In this document: piece by piece, positions 43,560-53,570 of the stretch
How the letters are laid out: each line of letters starts with the position of its first letter
Numbering within the stretch: position 1 is the first letter of the stretch
Assembly (NCBI GenBank): GCA_963764685.1
Contig: CAVXTT010000016.1
Coordinates: 124,001 to 188,000 of the forward strand
DNA length: 64,000 bases
Direction: 5' to 3'
Origin: CAVXTT01 sp963764685
Lineage (GTDB): Bacteria > Bacteroidota > Ignavibacteria > Ignavibacteriales > Ignavibacteriaceae
The notes under the pieces: generated by a model
Databases searched by the model: none
Told to the model about the DNA's origin: nothing
What the model saw: only the letters and a program-made list of their open reading frames with translations
Position numbers and translations under genes: made by a program

Positions 43560-46199
43560 GTGGAAAATATGCAGACCCCCTTAATGGCTCAGTACGGTAA
43601 GATTAAAGCCCAGTATCCTGATACGGTTCTTCTGTTCAGGATGGGGGACTTTTTTGAGACATTCGAGGAGGATGCTAAAATAGCCTCAAAAGTACTCGGT
43701 ATTACGCTTACCAGACGGGCTAACGGGGCTGCCGGGGATGTACCTCTTGCCGGGTTCCCGCATCACGCTCTCGATGTTTATCTTCCTAAATTAGTACGCG
43801 CAGGTTATCGTGTTGCTGTTTGCGAGCAGACAGAGAACCCTAAATTCGCCAAGGGAATTGTTAAAAGGGATGTGATAGAAGTAGTTACTCCCGGCGTTGC
43901 TTTTTCCGACAAGCTCCTGGATCATAAGAAGAATAATTACCTGATGGGTATCTATATCAGCGATGAGGTTGCAGGGATCTCCTTCTGTGATATTTCCACT
44001 GGTGAATATTATACATACGAGACTACAGTAAAACAAGTAACCCAGCAGATAGAATCAATAAGTCCTTCTGAAATTCTCGTCCAGAGGCGGGAGAAGGATT
44101 ATATAACTTCTGTTGTCAGCAGGATAAATCCTGAAATAAGAATTACAAGGCTCGACGACTGGATTTTTAATTATGATTATGCGCGCGAGCTGTTGATAAT
44201 GCAGTTCAAGACTGTTAATCTTAAGGGGTTCGGCATTGATGCTCTTACTGCGGGAATAATATCCTGCGGAGCAGTGCTTAATTATCTGCAGGAAACACAG
44301 AAAGCAAATCTCTCGCATATCAATAAGATATCCCTGTTTAATTCTTCCGATTACATGGTGCTCGATCATTCGACCAAGAGAAATCTCGAAATAACTTATT
44401 CAATGCAGGACGGCACCAGGGAAGGATCATTGATCTCTATTCTTGATAAGACTGAAACTGCAATGGGGGGGAGACTGCTTAAAAAATGGATTACCCAGCC
44501 GCTGCGTAAGCTTGAGTCTGTAATAAAAAGACAGAATGCCGTCGAAGAATTTGTTCATAAAAAAACCTTGCGTAAGAATTTACTTGTACAGCTTGCTGAA
44601 ATAGGCGACCTTGAAAGACTAATCTCCAAAGTCTGTACCGGCAGGGCTAACCCCAGGGAAGTTGTAGCAATAAGATCATCTCTGAAGAAGATTCCATCTA
44701 TTATCAGTCTGATGAATGAAGCTGAATCTGAGACACTGATAAGCATCCGTGAGAATTTATCACCGCTAACAGAACTGGTGGGGAAGCTCGATAAGGCATT
44801 GATCGATTCACCTCCTCTGAGTGTGGCAGACGGGGGAGTGATAAGAAGTTATTACAGCCCCGAGCTTGATGAGCTGCGTGATATTATAATGAACGGGAAG
44901 GACTGGATTGCCCGGCTGCAGAGGGATGAACGGGAAAAGACAGGGATATCCTCCCTGAAGGTTAATTTTAACAGGGTCTTCGGGTATTACATTGAAGTAA
45001 GCAATGTACATAAGGAAAAAATACCGCAGGATTATATCCGCAAGCAGACACTGGTAAATTCCGAGAGATTCATTACCGGCGAACTGAAAGTATATGAGGA
45101 TAAGATCCTTCACGCTGAAGAAAAAATATTTGACCTTGAGTCGCAGTTATTCAACCAGGTAAGATTAACGATATCTGCGGAAGCCGAAGGGATTCAGAAA
45201 AATGCGAGGATGATTGGCACGATCGACTGCCTGATTTCACTTGCCGCCTGCGCGGATGAATATCATTATATAAAGCCGGAGCTGAATGAATCAGACATTA
45301 TTTATATTAAGGACGGCAGGCATCCGGTAGTTGAACAGATACTGGCGCCTGGTGAAAAGTTTACTCCTAATGATTATAATCTTAATAATGACGATAATCA
45401 GATTATTATCCTTACCGGTCCCAATATGGCAGGGAAATCTGTTTACCTCAGACAGCTCGGACTAATTGTTCTGCTGGCACAGATAGGTTCATTTGTTCCC
45501 GCAAAAGAAGCTAAAATAGGGATGACCGACAGGATCTTTACAAGGGTCGGCGCAAGCGACAACATTACAAGCGGAGAAAGTACTTTTCTTGTCGAGATGC
45601 AGGAGGCGGCAAATATTATCAATAATGCCACTTCTAAAAGTCTGATTTTACTGGATGAGATCGGCCGGGGGACAAGCACATTCGACGGCATCTCAATTGC
45701 CTGGGCTATTACTGAATTCCTTCATGAAAATACTGCCATAGCGGCTAAAACCCTCTTTGCAACACACTATCACGAACTTAATGAAATGGCGGAAATATTC
45801 CCGCGCATAAAAAACTATAAAGTCGAAGTGCGGGAGTACGAGGATAAGGTTATCTTTCTTCATAAAGTGCACAAGGGGACGGCAGATCATAGCTATGGTA
45901 TCCAGGTAGCGCAGATGGCAGGGCTGCCAAGATATGTAACAAACCGTGCAAAGGAGATATTAGAAAATCTTGAAGGGAAAGAGCTGACTCCTTACGAGGT
46001 TAAAAAAGAAAAGCTTAAAAAGATTAATAAGGAAACGGATAATCAAATTAGTATGTTTGAATTTAAGGATGACGGGCTGAGGGACCAGCTGAAGGAAATT
46101 GAAATTGATAACCTCACTCCCCTTGAAGCCCTGAATAAACTTAGTGACCTGAAGAAACAGATGACCGAAAATAACGTAAAGAAAAATATTGAAATATGA
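43560..46199 (+). CDS. mutS: DNA mismatch repair protein MutS
   Basis: This is the MutS1 mismatch-recognition ATPase, 879 residues, intact and of normal length. The N-terminal mismatch-binding motif is in LLFRMGDFFETFEEDA (Phe-x-Glu). The ATPase has Walker A GPNMAGKSVYLRQ, Walker B ILLDEIGRGTSTFDG and FATHYHELNEM. The C-terminal helices end with a short beta-clamp-like IS-MFEF segment (QISMFEF). The start is GTG 43560, and an ATG at 43569 is an alternative. The DUF1684 gene overlaps its stop by four bases. This long intact gene shows that frame errors are not evenly spread. Confidence 0.97.
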   Translation: MENMQTPLMAQYGKIKAQYPDTVLLFRMGDFFETFEEDAKIASKVLGITLTRRANGAAGDVPLAGFPHHALDVYLPKLVRAGYRVAVCEQTENPKFAKGIVKRDVIEVVTPGVAFSDKLLDHKKNNYLMGIYISDEVAGISFCDISTGEYYTYETTVKQVTQQIESISPSEILVQRREKDYITSVVSRINPEIRITRLDDWIFNYDYARELLIMQFKTVNLKGFGIDALTAGIISCGAVLNYLQETQKANLSHINKISLFNSSDYMVLDHSTKRNLEITYSMQDGTREGSLISILDKTETAMGGRLLKKWITQPLRKLESVIKRQNAVEEFVHKKTLRKNLLVQLAEIGDLERLISKVCTGRANPREVVAIRSSLKKIPSIISLMNEAESETLISIRENLSPLTELVGKLDKALIDSPPLSVADGGVIRSYYSPELDELRDIIMNGKDWIARLQRDEREKTGISSLKVNFNRVFGYYIEVSNVHKEKIPQDYIRKQTLVNSERFITGELKVYEDKILHAEEKIFDLESQLFNQVRLTISAEAEGIQKNARMIGTIDCLISLAACADEYHYIKPELNESDIIYIKDGRHPVVEQILAPGEKFTPNDYNLNNDDNQIIILTGPNMAGKSVYLRQLGLIVLLAQIGSFVPAKEAKIGMTDRIFTRVGASDNITSGESTFLVEMQEAANIINNATSKSLILLDEIGRGTSTFDGISIAWAITEFLHENTAIAAKTLFATHYHELNEMAEIFPRIKNYKVEVREYEDKVIFLHKVHKGTADHSYGIQVAQMAGLPRYVTNRAKEILENLEGKELTPYEVKKEKLKKINKETDNQISMFEFKDDGLRDQLKEIEIDNLTPLEALNKLSDLKKQMTENNVKKNIEI

Positions 46200-46810
46200 A
46201 GAAATTTCTTAACTTTGTGGTCGTAATTTTAACCCTGATCAATTATTCCTGCGGGACTAAATATACTCCGGAACAGCAAAAGTACATTGCTGAGATACAA
46301 AAAATACGCTCTGAAAAAGATGCCTATATGAAGGATGATCCTGAATCTCCGTTTAATGCCAGGACAAAGGTGGAATTCCATCCCCTTAAGTATTATGATG
46401 TGGATCCGGGTTTAGTTTTCAAGAGCAGATTGTATGAATATGGAAAAAAAGACACGGTGAGTATATTCGGTACCAAGGGGGAGGAACGAAAAGTTGTCAG
46501 ATATGGTTATGTTATAATTAACTATAAAGGTAGTGAGACTAAAGTAAATGTTTATAATGGTGTGAGCAGAACAGGGCAGGAATATTATAGTATCTGGTTT
46601 ACAGATAAGACTACCGGAAAAGAAACTTACGGAGTGGGAAGGTATATCGATTTTGAATTAAATCCGGATAAAGAATTTTTATACACTATTGATTTCAATC
46701 TTGCTTATAGTCCGTATTGTTCCTATAGTCCTGATTATTCCTGTGCAATTCCTTCAAAGGAAGATCATATCAGTTTAGCAATAGAAGCGGGTGAGAAAAG
46801 CTTTCATTAA
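46196..46810 (+). CDS. DUF1684-family lipoprotein
   Basis: This is a 204-residue predicted lipoprotein: a hydrophobic signal ending LINYSC gives acylated Cys19. The mature part matches the DUF1684 pattern: EIQKIRSEKDAYMKDDPESP at the N-terminus, the central FTDKTTGKETYGVGRYIDF and the C-terminal DFNLAYSPYCSYSPDYSCAI followed by AGEKSFH. The molecular role of the family is unknown. It is translationally coupled to mutS by an ATGA overlap and followed 13 bases later by aroF. Confidence 0.88.
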   Translation: MKKFLNFVVVILTLINYSCGTKYTPEQQKYIAEIQKIRSEKDAYMKDDPESPFNARTKVEFHPLKYYDVDPGLVFKSRLYEYGKKDTVSIFGTKGEERKVVRYGYVIINYKGSETKVNVYNGVSRTGQEYYSIWFTDKTTGKETYGVGRYIDFELNPDKEFLYTIDFNLAYSPYCSYSPDYSCAIPSKEDHISLAIEAGEKSFH

Positions 46811-46823
46811 GTCGGGAGTGTAA

Positions 46824-47837
46824 GTGGTTGTTGTTCTTGAAAAAAATATAACCGGGCCGCAGATAGAGAATATCATCAGGCATCTTGAATCGTTCGGATT
46901 CTCGGTGCATAAATCTACCGGGGCGGAGCAGGTGATATTAGGAGCGGTAGGGGTACATAATGATTTTGATATAAGGAAAGTTAAGATCCTCGATGGTGTA
47001 AGGGAAGTATTCAGGGTAACGGATCCTTACAAGCTCGCCAGCAGAATCTACAAGGATGAGAACACTGAAATAAAGATCAGGGATGTTGTAATAGGCGGCA
47101 AGGATGTTGTTGTTATGGCGGGTCCCTGTGCTGTTGAAAGCAGGGAGCAGATATTCAGGATAGCAGAGCTTGTCTCAGCCCAGGGAGCAAAGATATTAAG
47201 GGGGGGAGCATTTAAGCCTCGCTCATCTCCATATACCTTCCAGGGTTTGGGAGAAGAAGGTTTGAAGTTATTAAGGGAAGCAGCCGATAAATACAATTTG
47301 CTGGTCATTACCGAGATTATGGATGCCGTCCAGCTTCCCCTTATTGAACAATACACAGATATTTTACAAATTGGGGCCAGAAATATGCAGAACTTTCCGC
47401 TGCTGCGGGAAGTTGGGAAAAGTCCAAGACCTGTTATGTTAAAGAGAGGGCTTGCAGCAACAATAGATGATCTATTAATGTCTGCAGAATATTTATTATC
47501 AAGCGGGAATCCTAACGTTATGGTGTGCGAACGCGGGATCAGAACATTTGAGACCTACACGAGGAATACTTTCGATCTTTCCGCTATTCCTGTAATTCAT
47601 AAGAAAAGTCATTTACCTGTCATTGCCGACCCTTCACACGCAACAGGGCTGCGCGATAAGGTGCTGCCCATGGCAAGGGCTGCAGTGGCTGCAGGTACTG
47701 ACGGTTTAATGATAGAAGTACATTACGATCCTGACAATGCCTTATCAGACGGTCCCCAGGCTTTATTGCCTGATCAGTATAACGAGCTGATGAAGCAGAT
47801 AAAACAAATTGCCGAAGTTATCGGCAGAAGAATATAA
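46824..47837 (+). CDS. aroF: 3-deoxy-7-phosphoheptulonate synthase (type I beta, Thermotoga-like)
   Basis: This enzyme condenses phosphoenolpyruvate and erythrose 4-phosphate in the first step of aromatic amino acid synthesis. It has 337 residues: an N-terminal ferredoxin-like regulatory domain (1-75) and a TIM barrel with MAGPCAVESREQ, RGGAFKPRSSPYTFQG (phosphate/PEP binding) and ADPSHATGLR (metal His). The regulatory domain is the type expected to give feedback control by tyrosine or phenylalanine. The start is GTG 46824. The tyrA gene follows 48 bases later. Confidence 0.95.
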   Translation: MVVVLEKNITGPQIENIIRHLESFGFSVHKSTGAEQVILGAVGVHNDFDIRKVKILDGVREVFRVTDPYKLASRIYKDENTEIKIRDVVIGGKDVVVMAGPCAVESREQIFRIAELVSAQGAKILRGGAFKPRSSPYTFQGLGEEGLKLLREAADKYNLLVITEIMDAVQLPLIEQYTDILQIGARNMQNFPLLREVGKSPRPVMLKRGLAATIDDLLMSAEYLLSSGNPNVMVCERGIRTFETYTRNTFDLSAIPVIHKKSHLPVIADPSHATGLRDKVLPMARAAVAAGTDGLMIEVHYDPDNALSDGPQALLPDQYNELMKQIKQIAEVIGRRI

Positions 47838-47885
47838 AGCAGCAGTTTTCATTAACTGTATTTCTCAACATAAAATATAAATATT

Positions 47886-48959
47886 ATGAAAATCTCGATT
47901 ATCGGCGTAGGGTTGATAGGGGGATCTATTGCCAAAGGATTAAAGAAAAAAGATCCAAAGATCCACATCCACGGGTTTGACAAGACGGAGGTATTGCAGC
48001 TGGCCTTGAAGGAGGGTACGGTCGACTCGGCTCTTAAAACAATTGATGATTCAATTGATTCGGATATCATCTTTCTTTGCCTGCCGGCAGAACTTTCATT
48101 ATTTGTTCTTGAGGAACTTGGTCCTAATATCAGCGAAAACACAATCATCACTGATGTCTGCGGGGTAAAAGGGGTTTTTGCTTATAAATGGAAAAATCTC
48201 CAAAGCAATGGCATTTATGTAGGCGGGCATCCTCTTACAGGTAAGGATAAATCAGGGTATGAAAACTCCTGCGAAGATCTTTTCGAGAATACCATTTATA
48301 CCTTTTCAAATCTTTACGAAGGCAATGAAAAGATAAATAAGCTGATCTCAACAGTTGAGAAACTTGGTGCACGGATACGTTTTCTTGATCCGTACCTGCA
48401 CGATAAAATAGCTGCAACTGTAAGTCATCTGCCTCAGACAATTGCTGTCTCACTTCTCCTTACAGCTTCGGAATCAGAGAAAGGAGTAAACTTTCTTGAT
48501 TTCGCATCAGGCGGCTTTACCGATATAACAAGGATAGCTGCCATTGATTTTACCCTGTGGGATTCGCTGTACAGGAACAACAAGCGGGCTATTATTCCTG
48601 CCATTGAACTTTTCCAGAAACACCTTAACCTTGTTAAGCACGCAATCCATAATAAGGAGTTTCAGAAGCTGGGAGAGATGTTCAGGAATGCAAGAAATGC
48701 AAGGGATCTTATCCCTAAAAACACAAAGGGATTTATTTCTCCTCTCTTCGATCTCTTTATAGAGGTTCACGATGAACCGGGAGTTATTGCCAAGATAACT
48801 TCGGTGGTTGCAAAGAAATCGATCAACATTAAGGATATTGAACTGCTTAAGGCAAGAGAAAATATGTCGGGATCATTGAGGCTATCATTTGATTCCGTGG
48901 AATCCCTTGAGAAGGCAAGAAAGTATATCGTTAAAGAAGGGTTTACGATTTACGAATAA
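47886..48959 (+). CDS. tyrA: Prephenate dehydrogenase with ACT domain
   Basis: This enzyme oxidatively decarboxylates prephenate to 4-hydroxyphenylpyruvate on the way to tyrosine. It has 357 residues: the NAD-binding motif GVGLIGGSIAKGLKK at the N-terminus, the active-site His region VGGHPLTGKDKSGYE, the helical dimerisation domain with VSHLPQTIAVSLL, and a C-terminal ACT-like domain (about 283-357, EVHDEPGVIAKITSVVAKKS) for tyrosine feedback. With aroF it forms a two-gene tyrosine unit. Right after the stop lies a GTGCGGTC short repeat. Confidence 0.94.
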   Translation: MKISIIGVGLIGGSIAKGLKKKDPKIHIHGFDKTEVLQLALKEGTVDSALKTIDDSIDSDIIFLCLPAELSLFVLEELGPNISENTIITDVCGVKGVFAYKWKNLQSNGIYVGGHPLTGKDKSGYENSCEDLFENTIYTFSNLYEGNEKINKLISTVEKLGARIRFLDPYLHDKIAATVSHLPQTIAVSLLLTASESEKGVNFLDFASGGFTDITRIAAIDFTLWDSLYRNNKRAIIPAIELFQKHLNLVKHAIHNKEFQKLGEMFRNARNARDLIPKNTKGFISPLFDLFIEVHDEPGVIAKITSVVAKKSINIKDIELLKARENMSGSLRLSFDSVESLEKARKYIVKEGFTIYE

Positions 48960-49324
48960 GTAAATCGTGCGGTCGTGCGGATCGGTGCGGTCGAAATATG
49001 GAGGCAGCAATTAGATTGTTATAATTGTTCGGCTAAAGCCAGTCATTATTTTTATTTTCCCACGACTTAAGTCGTGGTGCTAACTCTTAGATAAGTCACT
49101 CAGACAAGACAAGTTGAATGTAGTGAAACATCGAGCTTTAATTTAACCAAGAACTAAGAACTAAGAACCAAGAACTATTCCATTTATTCATACATCCATC
49201 CATTCATCCATCCATCCAATCCATCCCTTCCTCCTTCTTCTAATTACTTTATTTTTCGGTTTAAGTTAAGTTGTAATTATCTTAAATTTAATATTAACTT
49301 TTTCTATTACGAGTCGTGTAAATA
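48960..49324. repeat. Gene-free gap with palindrome and short repeats
   Basis: Directly after the tyrA stop are GTGCGGTC-type octamers (48967-48992). An 18-bp perfect palindrome CCACGACTTAAGTCGTGG is at 49060-49077. AAGAACTAAG-type repeats lie at 49149-49177, and a CATC/CATTCATC microsatellite at 49186-49226. The last 80 bases are AT-rich and probably hold the promoter of the MORN-like genes. Confidence 0.7.
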
Positions 49325-50653
49325 ATGTATCAGATGTTATTAAAAATCTTTTTTATACTTATTGCAGTTACTTCATTATCAGTGGGACAGAGTCCCGGGG
49401 CTGAGGTTAAAACTACCTATTATCCCAATGGTGTTATTAAGACCAGCGGGGAATATGTAAACGGACAGCTTAGCGGGACATACCAGGAATATTACCCCAA
49501 CGGCACTCTCTGGAAAGCCTGGAGCTTTGAGAACGGCAAAGAGGAAGGTATCTCTGCCTGGTATTTCCAGGACGGCATACTCAGCATCGAATGGAACTAC
49601 CATAACGGACAGAAAGAAGGTATCTCCAAATGGTATTATGAATCGGGCGAGCTCTGGGCGGAGCAGAACTACTACAACGGAAAGCTGGACGGCTTTACAT
49701 ATACTTATTATAAGACCGGTGAACTGCAGGGAGAATGGAGATTTGTCGATGGGGTTCTGCAGGGAATATCAAAAACTTTCTTTACTAACGGCAAGGTGGA
49801 GGTAGAAAGAACTTTTGTCGACGGTAAACAGCACGGTCCCACAAAAGTATATCACGATAATGCAATGCTTGCCCTTATTGCCGGTTATGTGCAGGATAAG
49901 CTGCAGGGACAGGTTAAAATTTATGATGCCGCCGGCAACCTAAGGGTTGTAGATGATTATGTGAATGACGAACTGAAGAACCGGGTAAGATATGATTACC
50001 AGGGAAAACAGGAAGCAGTGGAAAATACAGAAAGAAATTATTATGCCGCAGGAACATTGAAAGAGGAGATCTTTTTTCTTAACGGGCAGCGGGATGATTA
50101 TTCAAGATTCTTTTATGACAGCGGTTATCTCAGGGAGGAGATGAAATATAAAGATGATAAGCTCAGCGGAACATCCTTTGAATATTATGAGGGGGGAATA
50201 TTAAAGAGCTCGATGGAGTACGTGGATGGTGTCCTCAGAGGCATCTGCAAGAATTATTATGAGACCGGTGAACTTCAGTCGGAGTACATCTATGAGAATA
50301 ATATGAAGAACGGGAAAGGACTTACATATTATAAGAACGGTATACTTGAATCATCTGCTGATTACAGGGATAATGTACTTGCCAATACTTACCTGGTGTA
50401 TCACGAAAATGGAGTATTGAAGTCGGAGATAAATTATCTGAAGGGAGTGCTCCACGGACAGAAAACCGATTATTATAAGAATTCAGCTAAAATGAAAGAA
50501 GAATATTATATAATGGGTAACCTGGACGGATGGGTTAAGAACTATTTCGAAAACGGTAAACTCCGCTCTGAAGAATATTATAAGCAGGGGAAGATGCAGA
50601 ACAGCAAGGTGTATGATATGAATGGAAAATTAACATCAACAACAGGTTATTAG
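49325..50653 (+). CDS. Exported MORN-like (YwqK-type) repeat protein 1
   Basis: This is a 442-residue protein with an N-terminal signal (to about residue 20, LSVGQS). The rest is nearly all repeats of about 22-23 residues of the form G-x-x-x-x-YY-x-x-G-x-L-x-x-E-x-x-Y-x-x-G, for example KTTYYPNGVIKTSGEYVNGQ, giving some 17 units. This is the MORN-variant repeat of YwqK-type proteins. The beta-rich solenoid suggests a binding or scaffold role at the cell surface, with no catalytic site visible. A second copy of the family follows five bases later. Confidence 0.85.
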   Translation: MYQMLLKIFFILIAVTSLSVGQSPGAEVKTTYYPNGVIKTSGEYVNGQLSGTYQEYYPNGTLWKAWSFENGKEEGISAWYFQDGILSIEWNYHNGQKEGISKWYYESGELWAEQNYYNGKLDGFTYTYYKTGELQGEWRFVDGVLQGISKTFFTNGKVEVERTFVDGKQHGPTKVYHDNAMLALIAGYVQDKLQGQVKIYDAAGNLRVVDDYVNDELKNRVRYDYQGKQEAVENTERNYYAAGTLKEEIFFLNGQRDDYSRFFYDSGYLREEMKYKDDKLSGTSFEYYEGGILKSSMEYVDGVLRGICKNYYETGELQSEYIYENNMKNGKGLTYYKNGILESSADYRDNVLANTYLVYHENGVLKSEINYLKGVLHGQKTDYYKNSAKMKEEYYIMGNLDGWVKNYFENGKLRSEEYYKQGKMQNSKVYDMNGKLTSTTGY

Positions 50654-50657
50654 AATA

Positions 50658-51566
50658 ATGAGAAATACTATTCTGGTTATTTTATTTATACTTGCTTCAA
50701 TTACTGCCTTTCCGCAGGAAGGTCTGGTAGATAGTTTTTATACTGATGGAAAGCTGAAAAGTTCAGAACTCTATGAAAAAGGAAAGCTTAACGGGGAAAG
50801 CAGGTATTACTATCCAACGGGAATTCTTAAGGAGATCGTTACTTATAAGAATGGAGTGAAGACAGGTCCCTGCTGGAAATATTCGGAGCAGGGGATACTC
50901 AGCTCATTTATCACTTATGCGGAGAACAGATTCAACGGAGAGGTAAGGAATTATTATTCATCGGGGAATCTGCAGGAGAGCGGAATATTTTATCAGGGAA
51001 GACAGGATGGTGAATTAAGGATCTACTATGAAACCGGTGAGCTGAAATCCGTTTATCCTTTTAATAAGGGACTCAAAGAAGGCACCATGCTTGAATATCA
51101 TAATAACGGCAGCCTTATGGCTGAAGCTCCCTTTACGGGCAACCTTCAGCACGGTATCACCAAGTGGTATTATCCCGACGGCAAGCTTAAAGGTTTATAC
51201 AATTATTTTGAAGGGAATCTTAAGGATACCTCAAAAGAATTTTATGAATCCGGCAGCCTTATGAACATTAAGAATTATCTTTACGGCAAACTTGAGGGAA
51301 TAGAACTGAGCTATTTTGAGAATGGTACTCTGAAGACGGAAAGTAATTATTTGAAGGGAAGAAGAGAAGGTATTACAAAATCATATTATGAAAACGGAAA
51401 GCTCTGGACGGAACAGAACTACAAATCGGATAAGCTTGAAGGGGAAACAAAGATATACAGGGAAGACGGCACTCTGTGGTACATTGAAACTTACACTTCC
51501 GGAGAGTTGAAGAACTCAAAGGAATATTCAACCGGCGGTGAACTCCTTAATGAAAAAACTTTCTGA
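50658..51566 (+). CDS. Exported MORN-like (YwqK-type) repeat protein 2
   Basis: This is a 302-residue paralogue of the preceding protein. It has a signal peptide (ITAFPQ end near residue 20) and about 11-12 repeats such as YYPTGILKEIVTYKNGVKTG and SYYENGKLWTEQNYKSDKLE. It has fewer repeats than its neighbour, so the pair probably arose by tandem duplication and changes in repeat number. It is followed 12 bases later by the aguB-like gene. Whether the operon link to polyamine synthesis is functional is unknown. Confidence 0.85.
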   Translation: MRNTILVILFILASITAFPQEGLVDSFYTDGKLKSSELYEKGKLNGESRYYYPTGILKEIVTYKNGVKTGPCWKYSEQGILSSFITYAENRFNGEVRNYYSSGNLQESGIFYQGRQDGELRIYYETGELKSVYPFNKGLKEGTMLEYHNNGSLMAEAPFTGNLQHGITKWYYPDGKLKGLYNYFEGNLKDTSKEFYESGSLMNIKNYLYGKLEGIELSYFENGTLKTESNYLKGRREGITKSYYENGKLWTEQNYKSDKLEGETKIYREDGTLWYIETYTSGELKNSKEYSTGGELLNEKTF

Positions 51567-51578
51567 AGGGATTCGGTT

Positions 51579-52472
51579 ATGAATGAGAAGAAAAAAATTA
51601 AAGCTGCCCTTATCCAGATATCTGTCGGCAGGGATACTGATCAGAATCTGAAGAAAGCAGTCGACTGGATAACTAAGGCAGCGAAAGAGGGGGCAGAGGT
51701 GATATGCCTGCCTGAACTTTTCAGATCTCAGTATTTCTGTCAGAAGGAAGATACAGCAAACTTCGGACTGGCTGAAACTATTCCCGGTGCTTCCACAGAG
51801 ACCATCGGTAAAGCTGCAAAGGAAAACAATGTAGTTGTTGTTGCTTCCTTATTTGAAAAACGTGCAGCAGGATTGTACCATAATACCGCTGCAGTAATCA
51901 ATCAGGAGGGAGACATAGCAGGCATATACAGGAAAATGCATATACCTGATGATCCCGGCTATTATGAAAAGTTTTACTTTACTCCCGGCGATCTCGGCTA
52001 TAAGTCATTCAGCACCAATAGCGGAAACATCGGCACACTGATCTGCTGGGATCAATGGTATCCGGAAGCCGCCCGACTTACTGCATTAAAAGGTGCCGAT
52101 ATAATTTTCTATCCCACTGCAATCGGATGGCACCCGGGTGAAAAAGAAGAGCACGGAAAGGCACAGATAGAATCGTGGGTAACTATCCAGAGGGGGCACG
52201 CTATTGCTAATGGTATCTTTGTAGCTGCAGTCAACCGTGTGGGACACGAAAAAGTTAATGCTGATTCTGCGGGCATAGAATTCTGGGGCTCATCTTTTAT
52301 TGCAGATCCCCAGGGAGTAATTATTGCGCAGGGTTCCACAGACAGGGAAGAAATTGTTACTGCCGAAATAGACCTGGAGAGAATAGAATATATCAGGCAC
52401 AACTGGCCGTTCCTTCGTGACAGGAGGATTGATTCCTACAGCGGTTTAGATAAAAGATTCCTGGACGAATAA
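51579..52472 (+). CDS. aguB: N-carbamoylputrescine amidohydrolase
   Basis: This nitrilase-superfamily enzyme converts N-carbamoylputrescine to putrescine, CO2 and ammonia. It has 297 residues, the family length. The catalytic triad is seen as Glu in ICLPELFRSQYF, Lys in GIYRKMHIPDDPGYYEK and Cys in GTLICWDQWYPEAARL. The C-terminal NWPFLRDRRIDSY is typical of AguB-like proteins. The next gene, 11 bases away, encodes agmatine deiminase, giving the two-step agmatine-to-putrescine route. Confidence 0.93.
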   Translation: MNEKKKIKAALIQISVGRDTDQNLKKAVDWITKAAKEGAEVICLPELFRSQYFCQKEDTANFGLAETIPGASTETIGKAAKENNVVVVASLFEKRAAGLYHNTAAVINQEGDIAGIYRKMHIPDDPGYYEKFYFTPGDLGYKSFSTNSGNIGTLICWDQWYPEAARLTALKGADIIFYPTAIGWHPGEKEEHGKAQIESWVTIQRGHAIANGIFVAAVNRVGHEKVNADSAGIEFWGSSFIADPQGVIIAQGSTDREEIVTAEIDLERIEYIRHNWPFLRDRRIDSYSGLDKRFLDE

Positions 52473-52483
52473 ACCCTGATAAT

Positions 52484-53520
52484 ATGAACAGACTACCTGC
52501 TGAATTTGAAAAGCATACTGCTACCTGGATAGGCTGGCCTCATAATAAAACAGGACTGGCCGGGTAAGTTTACTCCCATTCCCTGGGTGTATGGAGAAAT
52601 AACCAGACGAATTGCCGAAGGGGAGAAAGTAAGGATACTTAGTTGAAGATGAATCACACAAACTAAAAGCTTTGAATGTCCTTAAAAGCTGTCACGCCGA
52701 TCTGAATAATGTAGAATTTTATAAGCTTCCTACTGACAGGGGATGGACAAGAGATTCGGGTCCTGCATTTGTATTTAACGATAAAGAGGAGAAGACTCTA
52801 ATCGAATTTAAGTTCAATGGCTGGGCTAAATATGATAATTATAAAAAGGACAGCAGGCTTCCCAGATTTATATCGAAGAAATCAGGTGTTCCTCTTTTGC
52901 CTGCCGTCCGCAATAACAGGCAGGTAGTTCTTGAAGGGGGGAGTATCGATCATAACGGGAGAGGCACACTGATTACTACAGAAGAATGTTTAATGGATAC
53001 CGGGATCCAGGTAAGGAATCCGGGCTTTACTAAAAAAGATTATGAAGAAGTATTTAATAATTACCTTGGAATAACAAACGTTCTGTGGCTGGGAAAGGGT
53101 ATTGCCGGGGATGATACACATGGTCACGTTGACGATCTCTGCAGATTTGTAAATCATAATACTGTTGTTATTGTAAAAGAAAATAACCCCGCCGATATAA
53201 ACTATCAGCCGCTGCAGGAGAACATTGATAGACTAAAGGATTTTAGACTTGAGGACGGCAGCAGTCTGAACTACACAGAACTGCCAATGCCGCAGCCTTT
53301 ATATTTCAGGGGTATACGGGTGCCTGCCAGCTATGCAAATTTTTATATCTGTAATGCAGCTGTCCTTATGCCCACTTTTAATGATCCTAACGACAGGATT
53401 GCACTCGGCATTTTATCAGAACTGATAACAGACCGTCCTGTTATCGGCATCCATGCTGTTGACCTCGTATGGGGGTTCGGTACACTTCATTGCCTCACAC
53501 ACGAGGAACCGTTTGGTTGA
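52484..53520 (+). CDS. aguA: Agmatine deiminase, frameshifted
   Basis: This guanidino-group-modifying enzyme makes N-carbamoylputrescine from agmatine. The N-terminus MNRLPAEFEKHTATWIGWPH shifts frame near 52540 into WPGKFTPIPWVYGEITRRIA, and again near 52640 into EDESHKLKALNVLKSCHADL. Active-site features are TDRGWTRDSGPAF, VVLEGGSIDHNG, GDDTHGHVDDLCRF and the nucleophile Cys in GFGTLHCLTHEEP near the C-terminus. The corrected length is about 345 residues. The stop codon TGA is itself part of the first TTGATTAG octamer. Confidence 0.9.
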
Positions 53521-53570
53521 TTAGTTGATTAGTTGATTGGTTGATTAGTTGATTAGTTGATTAGTTGTAA
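53519..53570. repeat. TTGATTAG octamer tract at the aguA stop
   Basis: About six copies of TTGATTAG/TTGATTGG begin within the aguA stop codon and end where the GTAAGGAACGG duplicated segment starts. It is the same octamer as at 32808-32876 and, reversed, 33863-33899. Confidence 0.85.

Noticed and set aside
46824..48959. Functional operon linking mutS to aroF-tyrA
   Set aside because: Close spacing suggests co-transcription, but no functional link between mismatch repair and tyrosine synthesis is supported by the sequence.
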